The notes beneath the pieces are model-generated. The model had not been told where the DNA came from and did no database searches. It worked only from the letters and a program-made list of their open reading frames with translations. The position numbers and the translations under genes are program-made. Positions 38,683-48,400 of a stretch of DNA of 64,000 nucleotides are shown here, one piece after another (positions within the stretch are counted from its first letter, which is position 1; each line of letters starts with the position of its first letter). Origin of the DNA: WARW01 sp964582365 (lineage in GTDB: Bacteria; Patescibacteriota; Microgenomatia; UBA12405); assembly GCA_964582365.1 (NCBI GenBank), contig CAZOQV010000001.1, forward strand, positions 44,935 through 108,934, given 5' to 3'.

Positions 38683-40854
38683 ATGGGGATAAATAGTTTT
38701 TGGTTATTTTATGTTGAAGCCGACAGTGTTATTGTCGCTTTAATTAATTGGGGTAATGGTCGTTTTTATGTTGCCTCAATTGGTTCCCGTGTTTCTTTTG
38801 ATGTTAACGATCATGATTCAATTATTAAAGCTGCCGACGAATCTCTTTCCAGCGCCGCCATTAGTGCTGAAATTACTCCAGAGCAAGAACCTCTTTTTGC
38901 TGGTTTAGTTATTCCTTCTTCTTGGGTTGACCAAGAGGGGAAAATTGCCAAAGAAAAATCAGAATTAATTTTGCCAGTGTTAAAAGAATTAGACTTGAAA
39001 CCTTCTGGTTTTATGTCCAATGACGAAGCTATCATCGAAGAATCCAGTAAACCAGATGATTTTCCTGCTAGTTTTATTAATATTTATTTAGAGGATAGTT
39101 CTTTTGAATTATCTTTGATTTATCTTGGAAAAATAAAAGAAAGGATTCGTAAAAATTTCGATGGCGAATTCAAAGCTCAATTAATTGAAGACGCTTTATT
39201 GGAATTTAATTCAGAATCGGCTCTTCCTCCTCAAATTTATATTTATGGTCATGCTGACGAATCGACTGTTGAAGAATTAAAAAATTTTCCTTGGGTCAAT
39301 AAAAAGAATGTTGAAACTTTTCTTCATTTTCCCAATATTAAACTTTACAACGACAATGATTTAATTAATATTTTTTTTAAAGCCATTACTTCTCAAATGG
39401 TTGGTAGCGGCAGTTCTTCTCATCAATCAATTACCTCAATTCCTTCAGAAAAAATAGAAGAGATGGAAGAAGCAGAAATTGTTGAAGAAATTGAAAAAGA
39501 CGAAGAGAATATTGATGATAACTCTAATCTTCCAGATTCGGAATTAATCGATTCCTTGGAAGAAGTTTCTCCTGATATCTTAGGTTTTACTCAATCGAAA
39601 ATTATTGATGAAGTTCCGGTTTTAGAATCTAACTTGGAAGAAAAATTAGAAGAAGTTCCAATAATTCAAAAAACTCCGTTTGTTCTTCCAAAAATAAAAT
39701 TACCCAAATTACCTAAACTGCCTAAATTAAAAATCAGTTTTTTGATTCTCATTTTACCGATTACTCTAATTATTTTTTTGTTTTTTTTCTTTTTTTCTAA
39801 ATCTCAAATTACCCTCTATTTAACTCCTTACGAGTTTGAAAAAACCGTTAATATTACTCTCGATTCTAAAGCCAACGAAGTTTCTTCGTCGATTATTCCT
39901 GTTGAAAAAAAGGAAGTCGCTGTTAGTTCATCAGTTACCATCGAGACTACTGGTCAAAAAACCGTTGGTGAAAAAGCTAATGGTGAAATTACTATTTTTA
40001 ATAAACTTGAAAAAGTTCAAAACATTCCCAAAGGATCAATATTAACCGATTCTAAGGGTCAAAAATTTGAATTAGTCAGTAGTGTTCAACTTGCCGCTGC
40101 TGTTATTGATTACAATACGGGGACTATGAATTTTGGCCAAGTTAAAACTTCTGTATCTGCCGCCGACATTGGATCTGAATATAACATTAGTAAAGATGCC
40201 ACTTTAACAATGAAAGATTTTTCTGAAAACTCTCTCGTTGTTAAAACTAACACTACTTTTACTGGTGGGACTAAAATTCAAGTTGGTGCTGTTAGTAAAA
40301 TAGATAAAACTAATGCTGAAAGCCAATTGACTAAAATTTTAGCCGATTCTGCCGATAAAAAAATAAACGAAGAATTTAATAATCTAAGCAATACTTTAAA
40401 AGAAACTATTCAGGTTAAAAAGGGTAAATTAGAATTTAATCGTGAAGTCGACGAACAAGCAGATACTTTAACTGTCACTGCCGATTCTGTTGTTAGTGTT
40501 TTTAGTATTAGTTCAGAAACTAAAAATAAAATTATCGAACAGTTCTTGTCTAATGAAAATGGTTACTCCGAATCTGAAATTAATTTAGACTCCTTTGTTT
40601 TTACCTTTAAAATTGCTAAATTAGACACAAGTAAAGCTACTGGCAGTTTAACTATTAAAGGTTCTTCTCTCCCTAAAATTAATACCATTGCTCTTAAAAA
40701 TAAAATTGTCGGCAGAACAGTTAAAAACGCCAAAGATATTATTAGAAAAAATATCAATCGGGTTTATGATTTTGATTTTAAAAATAGTTTTAATATGTTC
40801 AATATTCTGTCTTTCAATAAAAAGAACATCTTTATTGATGTAAAAAATAAATAA
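38683..40854 (+). CDS. PilM-like and baseplate-J-like bitopic membrane protein
   Basis: A 723-residue protein in three parts. Residues 1-250 resemble the actin-like fold of PilM (repeated beta strands such as LINWGNGRFYVASIGS, and KKNVETFLHFPNIKLYNDND, a segment I associate with CPR PilM-like proteins). Residues 255-345 are acidic and low complexity, ending in a KLPKLPKLPKLK run before one membrane helix (ISFLILILPITLIIFLFFFF). The outer part (about 375-723) has QKTVGEKANGEITIFNKLEK and GSILTDSKGQKFELVSSV, the pattern annotated baseplate J-like in CPR genomes. It could couple a cytoplasmic scaffold to an outer structure. The sortase gene follows by 4 bases. The ATG has TATAT just upstream. 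Confidence 0.65.
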   Translation: MGINSFWLFYVEADSVIVALINWGNGRFYVASIGSRVSFDVNDHDSIIKAADESLSSAAISAEITPEQEPLFAGLVIPSSWVDQEGKIAKEKSELILPVLKELDLKPSGFMSNDEAIIEESSKPDDFPASFINIYLEDSSFELSLIYLGKIKERIRKNFDGEFKAQLIEDALLEFNSESALPPQIYIYGHADESTVEELKNFPWVNKKNVETFLHFPNIKLYNDNDLINIFFKAITSQMVGSGSSSHQSITSIPSEKIEEMEEAEIVEEIEKDEENIDDNSNLPDSELIDSLEEVSPDILGFTQSKIIDEVPVLESNLEEKLEEVPIIQKTPFVLPKIKLPKLPKLPKLKISFLILILPITLIIFLFFFFFSKSQITLYLTPYEFEKTVNITLDSKANEVSSSIIPVEKKEVAVSSSVTIETTGQKTVGEKANGEITIFNKLEKVQNIPKGSILTDSKGQKFELVSSVQLAAAVIDYNTGTMNFGQVKTSVSAADIGSEYNISKDATLTMKDFSENSLVVKTNTTFTGGTKIQVGAVSKIDKTNAESQLTKILADSADKKINEEFNNLSNTLKETIQVKKGKLEFNREVDEQADTLTVTADSVVSVFSISSETKNKIIEQFLSNENGYSESEINLDSFVFTFKIAKLDTSKATGSLTIKGSSLPKINTIALKNKIVGRTVKNAKDIIRKNINRVYDFDFKNSFNMFNILSFNKKNIFIDVKNK

Positions 40855-40858
40855 AAAA

Positions 40859-41581
40859 GTGAGTTATATCTATTTTAAAAAAGCAACCACCATTCCCAAA
40901 GACAAAAAAGCTGTCAGAAAAAAAACTGTCGCTATTTTATTTTTATGTTTTGGAATATTTTTATTAGTCTCAGTTATTTTTCCTATTCTCAAATTTCAAT
41001 TTCAATATGCTTTAAATTTTCGTCAATTGATTAATCCATTATCTCTGCGTTCTTATGGTTCTCAAAACGTTTTAGGTTCTATTACCACTGATTACACTCA
41101 AATTTCCAATTGGTTTGTTGCCGATTCTCCTAGTTCAACTACTAACCAAATTTTTTCCAATAACAACAGCTCCACTTATTTACTTTCAATTCCTAAATTA
41201 AAAATTAAAGATGCTGTTGTTACTATTGGCAGTATGGATTTAAAAAAGAGTTTAATTCAATATCCTCAAACAGCTCTTCCGGGTCAGCTTGGAAATGCTG
41301 TTGTTTTTGGCCACTCAGTTTTACCTCAATTTTTTAATTCGAGCAATTATTTAACTATTTTTTCCACTCTTTATCGTCTCAATCAAGGGGATGAAATTTT
41401 AATTGATTATAATAATGTTCAATATAAATATATTATCGACGAGATGTTTGAAGTTAAACCAACTGATCTTTCAGTTTTAGAACAACGTTTCGATCAAAAA
41501 AATCTTACCCTCATCACTTGTAGTCCGCCTGGGACCTATCTCCGCCGTCTTGTTATTAAATCTAGTTTAGCCGTCAAGTAG
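40859..41581 (+). CDS. Sortase-family transpeptidase
   Basis: A 240-residue membrane-anchored sortase. GTG start at 40859, 4 bases after the upstream stop. A membrane helix (VAILFLCFGIFLLVSVIFPI, about residues 25-44) precedes the sortase barrel: YLLSIPKLKIKDAVVTIG, GNAVVFGHSVLP with catalytic His152, TLITCSPPGTYLRRLVI with catalytic Cys221 and Arg near 229-230. Sortases cut a sorting motif (LPxTG or relatives) and attach the protein to the envelope. Candidate substrate in the window: the 44322..44783 protein with an LPTVG tail. Operon position next to the PilM-like membrane protein suggests joint surface assembly. Confidence 0.9.
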   Translation: MSYIYFKKATTIPKDKKAVRKKTVAILFLCFGIFLLVSVIFPILKFQFQYALNFRQLINPLSLRSYGSQNVLGSITTDYTQISNWFVADSPSSTTNQIFSNNNSSTYLLSIPKLKIKDAVVTIGSMDLKKSLIQYPQTALPGQLGNAVVFGHSVLPQFFNSSNYLTIFSTLYRLNQGDEILIDYNNVQYKYIIDEMFEVKPTDLSVLEQRFDQKNLTLITCSPPGTYLRRLVIKSSLAVK

Positions 41582-41583
41582 GG

Positions 41584-41589
41584 TATAAT
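41584..41589 (+). promoter_or_regulatory. -10 box TATAAT, leaderless start of ruvX
   Basis: TATAAT ends 5 bases before the ATG at 41595. Confidence 0.6.
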
Positions 41590-41594
41590 TACCT

Positions 41595-41966
41595 ATGAAT
41601 TATTTAGCCATTGACTATGGAACTAAAAATATTGGACTAGCCATTTCTGTTCTTGGTGTTATTACGCCTATTTCTGCCATTAAAAATGATGATCAAATTT
41701 TTGATAATTTAAAAAAAATTATTAACGACTATAAAATTGATGGTGTTTACATTGGTGTTTCGGAGGGAAAATTTGCTGACATGACTAAAGATTTTGTTAG
41801 TAAGCTTCGTGCTATGTTACAATTAGATATTGAGACAGTTGAAGAAGCTGTCAGTACCATCGAAGCCCAAAAAATTTACATTCAAAATAAGAATAAAAAG
41901 AAAGACTATAAGAAATTAATTGATTCGGTGGCTGCAGCTGTTATTTTAAGAAGAATTATTGGTTAA
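41595..41966 (+). CDS. ruvX: RuvX/YqgF RNase-H-fold protein
   Basis: A 123-residue YqgF family member. The first strand MNYLAIDYGTKNIGLAIS has the catalytic Asp (Asp7) and Gly-Thr/Lys pattern. IDGVYIGVSEGKFADMTKDF and a late IDSVAAAVILRRI, with Asp, complete the RNase H-like fold. Relatives are Holliday-junction resolvase-like or process the 5' end of pre-16S rRNA (E. coli YqgF); the latter role is the better supported. The typical length is about 135-140. It is followed by a small zinc-ribbon gene and mltG, a common mltG-ruvX association. Confidence 0.9.
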   Translation: MNYLAIDYGTKNIGLAISVLGVITPISAIKNDDQIFDNLKKIINDYKIDGVYIGVSEGKFADMTKDFVSKLRAMLQLDIETVEEAVSTIEAQKIYIQNKNKKKDYKKLIDSVAAAVILRRIIG

Positions 41967-41981
41967 TAGTTAAATAAAATT

Positions 41982-42179
41982 ATGATCAAAAATCTAATTG
42001 CCCCTATTCAAGCCTGGATGTTATCTCAAGGCCGTTGTGTTGGCTGCGGTGCTCAACTTTCTCATGGTGTCGAAAAAGACGTCCGAGGGAAAACTACCGT
42101 AACTTGCAAATGCGGTCGTATTTTTATCTACGATAAATCCAAAAAAACTTATCGCCGTGCCTTATTTGATGAAATCTAG
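41982..42179 (+). CDS. Small zinc-ribbon protein
   Basis: A 65-residue protein with RCVGCGAQLSHG (CxxC, residues 19-22) and VTCKCGRIFIYD (CxC, about 42-44), spaced as in a zinc ribbon of four Cys. An amphipathic N-terminal helix precedes it (IKNLIAPIQAWMLSQ). No enzyme domain. It lies 15 bases after ruvX and 6 before mltG. Role unknown; small ribbons often bind nucleic acid or act as protein adaptors. Confidence 0.7.
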   Translation: MIKNLIAPIQAWMLSQGRCVGCGAQLSHGVEKDVRGKTTVTCKCGRIFIYDKSKKTYRRALFDEI

Positions 42180-42185
42180 ATTGTA

Positions 42186-43157
42186 ATGATTAAAAAGATT
42201 TTTATTACTTTTATTTCATTAATAATACTTTTTGTTTTGGGTTTTTTTGTTTTTTTATATTTAAATAACAGACCAATTTCCTCAGATAATACTTCAAAAG
42301 TTTTCACTATCAAGTCAGGTGAAGGGATTAAACAAATCGCTCAAGATTTAGAAGACAAACATTTAATTAGAAATAAATATGTTTTTTTATTTTATAGTTA
42401 TCAACTTTCTTTAAACAGAAAAATCCAAGCTGGAAGTTTTAAAGTTTCTGCAAATTTAACTACCAAAGAAATTGTCACCAAACTTTCTAGTGGAGGAATT
42501 ACTGATTATTGGTTAAAAATTATCGATGGCACTCGGGTTGAAGAATTAACAAACAAATTTCCTGATGGGCTTTCCTTTACTGGCAGCGAATTTGTAAATA
42601 AAGCTAAAAATCTTCAAGGTTATCTTTTTCCGGACAGTTATTTAATTCCTGAATATTTTACTATTGACCAGATTATAGACACTATTAAAACTAATTTTGA
42701 TAAAAAATTTGCCGAAGCTAAAATTAATGCCACTAACCTCAAATTAACTGATCACGAAATTTTAATTTTAGCCTCTTTACTTGAAAGAGAAGGGAGATCT
42801 CTTGAATCAAAAAAAATGATTACTGGCATAATTTTAAATCGATTAAGTATTGGAATGCCACTCCAAATTGACGCTACTGTTCTATACGTTCGCGATAGTC
42901 AAACAAAAAATATTAATAATTATTGGAAATTGCCAATTACCAGATCTGATATTTCTCTTTCTTCTCCTTACAATACTTACAAAAATGTAAATCTTCCACC
43001 AAATCCAATTTGCAATCCTGGTTATAATTCTCTTTATGCCGCTTTTCACCCTATAGAATCGGATTATATTTACTATATTACCGGCAACGACGGTGTCATG
43101 TACTACGCCAAAACATTAGACGAACACAACACCAACGTAGAAAAACATCTAAAATAG
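42186..43157 (+). CDS. mltG: Endolytic murein transglycosylase MltG
   Basis: A 323-residue MltG, which cuts nascent peptidoglycan strands at the membrane and so sets chain length. A membrane helix (IFITFISLIILFVLGFFVFL, residues 5-24) is followed by a LysM-like part (VFTIKSGEGIKQIAQDL) and the YceG domain. LQGYLFPDSYLIPEYFT, ILASLLEREGRS with the catalytic Glu (about 200), MPLQIDATVLY, SPYNTY, LPPNPICNPGYNSL and DGVMYYAKTLDEHN are all present. Length is normal (about 340). It suggests this cell builds its own peptidoglycan. It converges with miaB, with an A/T repeat between. Confidence 0.96.
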   Translation: MIKKIFITFISLIILFVLGFFVFLYLNNRPISSDNTSKVFTIKSGEGIKQIAQDLEDKHLIRNKYVFLFYSYQLSLNRKIQAGSFKVSANLTTKEIVTKLSSGGITDYWLKIIDGTRVEELTNKFPDGLSFTGSEFVNKAKNLQGYLFPDSYLIPEYFTIDQIIDTIKTNFDKKFAEAKINATNLKLTDHEILILASLLEREGRSLESKKMITGIILNRLSIGMPLQIDATVLYVRDSQTKNINNYWKLPITRSDISLSSPYNTYKNVNLPPNPICNPGYNSLYAAFHPIESDYIYYITGNDGVMYYAKTLDEHNTNVEKHLK

Positions 43158-43164
43158 TTATTTT

Positions 43165-43187
43165 TTAGAAATTAGAAATTAGAAATT
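43165..43187. repeat. AATTAGA-type short tandem repeat (mltG-miaB gap)
   Basis: Three units of TTAGAAA/ATTAGAA form an A/T-only repeat immediately next to the miaB stop. Related copies: 43695-43727 and 44086-44113 (inside miaB), 52960-52983 (rpsL-rpsG gap), 61583-61615 (fusA leader). Confidence 0.75.
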
Positions 43188-43188
43188 C

Positions 43189-44310
43189 TTAATTATTAAT
43201 TAATCTATTAAGTATCTCCCATCGTCTTTTCTTTTCACTTTGGGGGATTTCATCTTTGTAAATTTTAGCTGATAATGTTCCTTTTCTTGGGGAATATTTA
43301 TTAATGTAGGCAATTTCAAAATCAACTTTTTTACAAAGTTTAACTGTATTTTGGAAAGCTTTTTCATCTTCACCTGGAAAACCAATAATTATATCGGTTG
43401 AAAATCTAATATCCGGAATCTTTGATTTAATTTTTTTGACCAATCTTAAATAGTCTCCAGAAGTATAACCACGATTCATTTTTTTTAAAACTTCATCATC
43501 ACCAGCCTGAAACGGCAAATGAATCAACCGGTCAATATTTGAATGTTTAGCAATTGTTTCAATTAATTCATCTGAAAAATCCCAAGGATTACTGCTCACA
43601 AAAGAAACTTTTTCTAAATCTTTTTTTGCCACTTCTTCTAATAAAATATGAAACAAACTCTTAAATCTTTTTTTACCCATATGAACCAACATTTTATTAG
43701 AAATTAGAAATTGGTCATTAGAAATTAAATCAGAACCATACGAGTTAACATTTTGTCCAATTAACATCACTTGTTTAAAGCCATCATTAATTGATTTATC
43801 AATATCTTTTAAAATATCTTCCATCTTTCTGGAAATTTCCGGTCCTTTGGCAAATGGAACAATGCAATAACTACAAAAATTACTACAGCCAAAACTAATT
43901 GGAATTAAAGCCACTCCTGTTTTTCCTCTTAGTGGTTCAGTTTCAAAACTAATTTTTTCAATTGGTAAAAATTCCGAAACTGCTGGAAAATCTCTTTTCA
44001 ACTGTCTCATTTTTTTACCAGTTTTATCTCTGTAAGCTAACCCAGCCAAACACCCCGTCACAATAATTTCAATTTTTCTTTTTTTGTCATTAGAAATTAG
44101 AAATTTGTCATTAAATTTTTTAATCTCATTTATCAATCCATAAACTCTATTTTCGGCCGATTCTCGAATAATACAGGTATTAATAATCACCAAATCAGCT
44201 TTTTTCCAAGTATCAACTTCTTCAAAGCCCTTGTTGTAATAGAAAGCCTTAATTTTTTCTGCGTCAGCCGTGTTTTGAATACATCCAAAAACTTTAATAA
44301 AAAATTTCAT
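43189..44310 (-). CDS. miaB: MiaB-like tRNA methylthiotransferase with LISN inserts
   Basis: A 373-residue radical SAM enzyme of the MiaB family, which makes 2-methylthio-N6-isopentenyl-A37 in tRNA. The N-terminal UPF0004 domain has Cys10, Cys46 and Cys87; the radical SAM CxxxCxxC is Cys142, Cys146, Cys149 (GCSNFCSYC). LIGQNVNSYG, HLPFQAGDDEVLKKMNRGYT and DIIIGFPGEDE are classic. The C-terminal TRAM domain (usual total about 440) is mostly missing, and the stop is beside a repeat. Two insertions (KFLISN near 69-74; DLISNDQFLISN near 195-206) are coded by the AATTAGA repeat. ATG 44310 is preferred over TTG 44316, since a minus-strand TAAAAT covers the latter. Sibling families (YqeV, RimO) are less likely. 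Confidence 0.92.
   Translation of the reverse strand: MKFFIKVFGCIQNTADAEKIKAFYYNKGFEEVDTWKKADLVIINTCIIRESAENRVYGLINEIKKFNDKFLISNDKKRKIEIIVTGCLAGLAYRDKTGKKMRQLKRDFPAVSEFLPIEKISFETEPLRGKTGVALIPISFGCSNFCSYCIVPFAKGPEISRKMEDILKDIDKSINDGFKQVMLIGQNVNSYGSDLISNDQFLISNKMLVHMGKKRFKSLFHILLEEVAKKDLEKVSFVSSNPWDFSDELIETIAKHSNIDRLIHLPFQAGDDEVLKKMNRGYTSGDYLRLVKKIKSKIPDIRFSTDIIIGFPGEDEKAFQNTVKLCKKVDFEIAYINKYSPRKGTLSAKIYKDEIPQSEKKRRWEILNRLINN
43695..43727. repeat. AATTAGA-type repeat inside miaB, copy A
   Basis: Minus-strand reading gives LISNDQFLISN in frame, a loop insert between conserved blocks of MiaB. Confidence 0.75.
44086..44113. repeat. AATTAGA-type repeat inside miaB, copy B
   Basis: Minus-strand reading gives NDKFLISND in frame, in the loop before the Cys87 segment. 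Confidence 0.75.
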
Positions 44311-44315
44311 TCCCA

Positions 44316-44321
44316 ATTTTA
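44316..44321 (-). promoter_or_regulatory. -10 box TAAAAT (minus), leaderless start of miaB
   Basis: Minus-strand TAAAAT, 5 bases before the ATG at 44310. It overlaps the in-frame TTG alternative. Confidence 0.5.
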
Positions 44322-44783
44322 TCAGATTAGTTTTTTAGCTATCAAAAAAAACAATCCACCAGAACTCATTAAAACAATTGTTGGTAAAATTACCCCAACT
44401 GTCGGCAAGGTTTGTGCGCTACCACTACCAACCGCATTCCAATCAACATTTTCTGCTCCTAAAGTTAATGTAAAACTAATTGTCGATCCACCACTAGTTA
44501 ATATAACTGGGTGATCACCGGCCGTTAGCGCACCAGGATTATAAGTCCAAGTCGAATCAGTTACTGTTGCCGCTGCTTCTACTCCATCAATTGAAACCAT
44601 TACCGTGTTTCCGGCGACCACTTCTCCATTCATCACCGGAGTTAATCCGGCATACCACCAATGCGAAATTTGTTGTCCATCAGTGTTGACTGGTCCAATT
44701 GATTTTAAATTAAAACCTCCCGCCAAAGCCGTTTTTGCAAACAACAAAGAAAAAACTAATAAGCAAAATAATTTTTTATACAT
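44322..44783 (-). CDS. Secreted protein with LPTVG-type sorting-like tail
   Basis: A 153-residue protein starting at ATG 44783 with a signal peptide (MYKKLFCLLVFSLLFAKTAL, cut after ALA), an extracellular domain of Gly/Ser/Thr-rich beta strands with Ig-like phrases (VDGVEAAAT-like VSIDGVEAAATV, STWTYNPGALTAGDHPVILT), then QTLPTVG, a hydrophobic helix (VILPTIVLMSSGGLFFLIA) and a Lys-Lys end. This is the layout of a sortase substrate, although LPTVG differs from LPxTG. A sortase gene lies 2.7 kb away. Upstream in-frame codons (to 44906) are not conserved-looking and overlap the divergent gene. The C-terminus is 11 bases from the miaB start. Confidence 0.75.
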   Translation of the reverse strand: MYKKLFCLLVFSLLFAKTALAGGFNLKSIGPVNTDGQQISHWWYAGLTPVMNGEVVAGNTVMVSIDGVEAAATVTDSTWTYNPGALTAGDHPVILTSGGSTISFTLTLGAENVDWNAVGSGSAQTLPTVGVILPTIVLMSSGGLFFLIAKKLI

Positions 44784-44826
44784 ATATAAAAATAATATAC
44801 TTTTAATTTTTATATTGCAAGATTTA

Positions 44827-44855
44827 TTGACACTACCACCTAAAAATGGGACAAT
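44827..44855 (+). promoter_or_regulatory. Sigma-70 promoter giving a leaderless start at 44861
   Basis: TTGACA (44827-44832), 17-base spacer, GACAAT (44850-44855), then 5 bases to ATG 44861. Consensus -35 plus leaderless geometry fixes the start codon. Confidence 0.6.
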
Positions 44856-44860
44856 GTCAC

Positions 44861-45349
44861 ATGGATAATCAAATAAACAATCAAGATCCTCTTGATCAAA
44901 CTCCAATTGTTAATTCTGAACCAGTTGTTAATCCAGAGCCAATTATTCAACCAGAACCAGATGTGGTTGTTACTCCTCAACCACCAGTAGAACCAACTTT
45001 ATCCGATTTTGGCATTATTCCAAAACCACCACAAAATAATATTTTTAAAATTATATTTATTTTTTCTTTAATAATTTTTATTTTAACCGCTAGTGCTTTT
45101 GCATTCGTTTATTACAAAAGTCAAAATAATTCACCTACGACCGATAATTCACCTTCTACTATTTCTCCCACCCCCACTCCATCCGGTACTTGTTTTTTAA
45201 ACGACAAAACCTATCAAGTAGGGGAATCATTCGCTTCAGCCGATGGTTGTAACACCTGCTCTTGTGAATCTCAAGACATGATTGTTTGTACTGAAAAAGC
45301 CTGTTTATTAACCCCCTCCGCCACTTCCTCCAGCACTATAAAAAATTAA
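44861..45349 (+). CDS. Membrane-anchored protein with VWC-like Cys-rich domain
   Basis: A 162-residue protein starting at ATG 44861. The N-terminal half is Pro/Glu/Val-rich and cytoplasmic (PVVNPEPIIQPEPDVVVTPQ), followed by one membrane helix (FKIIFIFSLIIFILTASAFA, about residues 61-80), a Ser/Thr/Pro spacer, and a small Cys domain: CFLNDKTYQVGESFASADGC then CNTCSC and VCTEKAC. The Cys order resembles VWC/pacifastin-like modules common on CPR surfaces. Role is unknown; a binding or protease-inhibitor-like module is possible. An in-frame ATG at 44846 lies inside the promoter spacer and is rejected. Confidence 0.7.
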   Translation: MDNQINNQDPLDQTPIVNSEPVVNPEPIIQPEPDVVVTPQPPVEPTLSDFGIIPKPPQNNIFKIIFIFSLIIFILTASAFAFVYYKSQNNSPTTDNSPSTISPTPTPSGTCFLNDKTYQVGESFASADGCNTCSCESQDMIVCTEKACLLTPSATSSSTIKN

Positions 45350-45374
45350 AAAAATCAATCTTAAAACCTACCCG

Positions 45375-45403
45375 TTGACCGCACTTGACAAGGGCGATAT
45401 AAT
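45375..45403 (+). promoter_or_regulatory. rpoB promoter
   Basis: TTGACC (45375-45380), 17-base spacer, TATAAT (45398-45403). The start near 45410 leaves a leader of about 57 bases, so rpoBC has a real leader. Confidence 0.7.
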
Positions 45404-45466
45404 ACCCCTATTCGGTCGAGCCGTTGGAACATAACTCGTCCCTTTTCTTAATAATTAAATTTGTTG

Positions 45467-48400
45467 ATGCCTTCTATTAAAAGAACTCAATGGGGTAAAA
45501 AATACCCAAACCTTCCTAAGTTAGATTTAATTAAAATTCAAAAAGAATCATGGCAAGAATTCCTAAAAAAAGAATTGATTGAAATTGTTCAATCAATTTC
45601 TCCAATCAGTGATTACACTGGTAATAATTGGGAATTAGAGCTAGACGAATTAACTTATGATCCCATCGTTGTTTCTGTTGACCTCGCCAAAAGAAAAGAA
45701 TTAAATTACACTGTTCCTGTTCGTATCAAAGCCAAATTAACCAATAAAAGAAGCGGTAGCGTCCGTGAAGAAGACGTTTTCTTTTTGAATCTTCCTACCA
45801 TGACTGATGAAGGTACTTTCATTATTAATGGTATTGAAAGAGGTGTCATCAATCAATTAGTCCGATCTCCTGGAATTTATTTCACTGGTAAAAGTGATCC
45901 AGCCACTGGAAAAAATCTTTACAGTGCTGAAATCAGACCATCTCGTGGTTCTTGGTTAGAATTTTTTGTTGGTAAAAAAGATGTTATTTTTGCTCGAATT
46001 GATCGAAAAAAGAAATTTCCAGCTACTGTTTTTTTACGAGCCGCCTGTCAAATGGGTGATAAGCAATTAGTTGCTGAATTTGGTGACTTTATTAATAGTA
46101 CTATTCAAGCCGATATTTCTAAAAGCCCCGAAGAAGCCATCTTGGAATTTTATCGAAAACTTCGACCAGGTGAACCTGTTGTTCTTGAAAATGCTCAAAA
46201 ATTTTTCAATGAAAGATTTTTTGATGTTAGAACTTATGAATTAGGTAATGTTGGTCGTTATAAAATAAATAAAAAATTTGGTTTTAAATTTGACGACAAT
46301 GATAAAGAAAACTGGGTTTTAAGAAAAGAAGATTTAATCGCTACTGTTAGTTATTTAATTAAACTTCAAAAAGGCGAAGCTACTCGACTTGATGATATTG
46401 ATTCTCTTGCTAATCGACGTCTCCGACGTTGTGGCGAAATCGTTTCTCAAATTGCTATTCGTCCAGCTTTAGCCAGATTTGAAAGAATGGTTAAAGAAAG
46501 AATGAGTTTAATTTCTACTAAAGAAAAACCAGCTCCTTCCCAAATAATTAATCCTCAACCATTAATTTCAGCTCTTAATACTTTTTTTAGATCCAATCAA
46601 CTTTCCGCTATTTTAGATCAAACCAATCCTTTATCAGAACTAGATTTATTACGTCGTGTCACTGTTGTTGGCGTCGGCGGTTTATCCAGAGAACGTGCTG
46701 CTTTCTCAATTCGTGATGTCCATAGCTCTCAATATGGTCGTATCTGTGCTGTTCGTTCTCCAGAAGGTCCAAATATCGGTTTAGTTACCTATCTCGCTCT
46801 TTATGTTCAAGTGAATAAATATGGCTTTTTAGAAGCTCCTTTCAGAAAACTTGAAAAAGTTAAAGGTGGCTACACGATTTCCAAAGATTTCTCTTATCTC
46901 GATGCCGAAGATGAATTTGGTAAGAAAATTACTTACTTGGGTATTAAATTTGATGAAAATTTTGTTACCAAACAAGAGTGGGTTCCAGTTCGATATGAAG
47001 GTGAATTTATTGAATGTCCAATTGACCAAGTCGAATACATTGATTTAGTTCCAAATGAAATTGTTGGTGCTTCTGCTGCACTTATTCCTTTTATTGATCA
47101 TGATGACGCTACTCGTGCTCTTATGGGTTCTCACATGCAGACTCAAGCAGTGCCTTTAGTTGCTCCAGAATCTCCTTATATCGGTACTGGTATGGAATCT
47201 GCTGTTGCTAATTCCATGAAAAGAACAGTTTTAGTCAAACATTCTGGTAAAGTTACTTATATTGATGGCAGTAAAATTGTTGTTGCTCTCGATAAAAAAG
47301 TCACCGAACCAGGTTGTGAAGCTAGCGAAATTAGTGAAGATGGTAAAACTGAAACTTATAATTTAGTTAAATTCTTAAGAACATCACCATATGGTACTTG
47401 TTACAATCAAAAAGTTGCCGTTAATATGGGTGATATTGTTAAAGAAGGTGATTTATTGATTGATGGTCCATCAACTGATGGTGGCGAGCTATCAATTGGT
47501 CGTAATCTTTTAGTTGCTTATGCCTCAATTGATGGTCTTTGTTACGAAGATTCTTTCTTAATCTCTGATCGTCTCGTTAAAGATGACGTTTTAACCAATG
47601 TTCAAATTTACGAATATCAAGCCCAAGTTATTGAAACCAAATTAGGTTCTGAAGAATTAACTAAAGATATTCCTAATGTTTCCGAAAACGAATTAGCTAA
47701 ATTAACCGAAGACGGTATCGTTATGATTGGTGCCACTGTTGGTCCAAATGATATCTTAGTTGGTAAAGTTGAACCTCGTGGTGAGAAAGAATTATCAGCT
47801 GAAGAAAGACTTTTGCGCGCTATTTTCGGTGAAAAAGCTCGTGAAGTTAAAGATACTTCACTTCGCGTTTCCAATGGAAAGGGTGGTGTCGTTATTAAAG
47901 TCGACATTCTTAATAAAGAAAAAGGTGATGAATTAGATCCAGGTGTTAATAAAATCGTCAAAGTTTATGTCGCTCAAATTCGACGTATTCAAGAGGGTGA
48001 TAAGATTGCCGGACGACATGGAAATAAAGGTTGTATTTGTCGTATTATGCCTCAATATGATATGCCTCGTCTTGCTGACGGTACTCCAGTTGACATGGTT
48101 ATGTCTCCACTTTCTGTTGTCGCTCGTATGAATTTAGGCCAGATTTTGGAAGTTGCTCTTGGTTATGCTGGTTACAAACTTGGTAAAAAATATGCTGTTC
48201 CAGTTTTTGAAAAATATTCAGAAGATGAAATTAGCGAAGAACTTAAAAGAGCTGGTCTTTCAACTACTTTAAAGAGTCAACTTTATGATGGCCGAACCGG
48301 TGAAGCTTATGATCAAGAATCAGTTGTTGGTATTGGTTACATCATCAAATTAGTCCATATGGTCGACGACAAAGTCCATGCTCGTTCTACCGGTCCTTAT

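Noticed and set aside
44787..44906. Long N-terminal extension of the LPTVG protein
   Set aside because: Puts the signal peptide internal and overlaps the divergent 44861 gene and its promoter; ATG 44783 gives a proper signal peptide.
45385..45403. TTGACA at 45385 as -35 of rpoB
   Set aside because: It is only 7 bases from TATAAT; the TTGACC at 45375-45380 has the right 17-base spacing.
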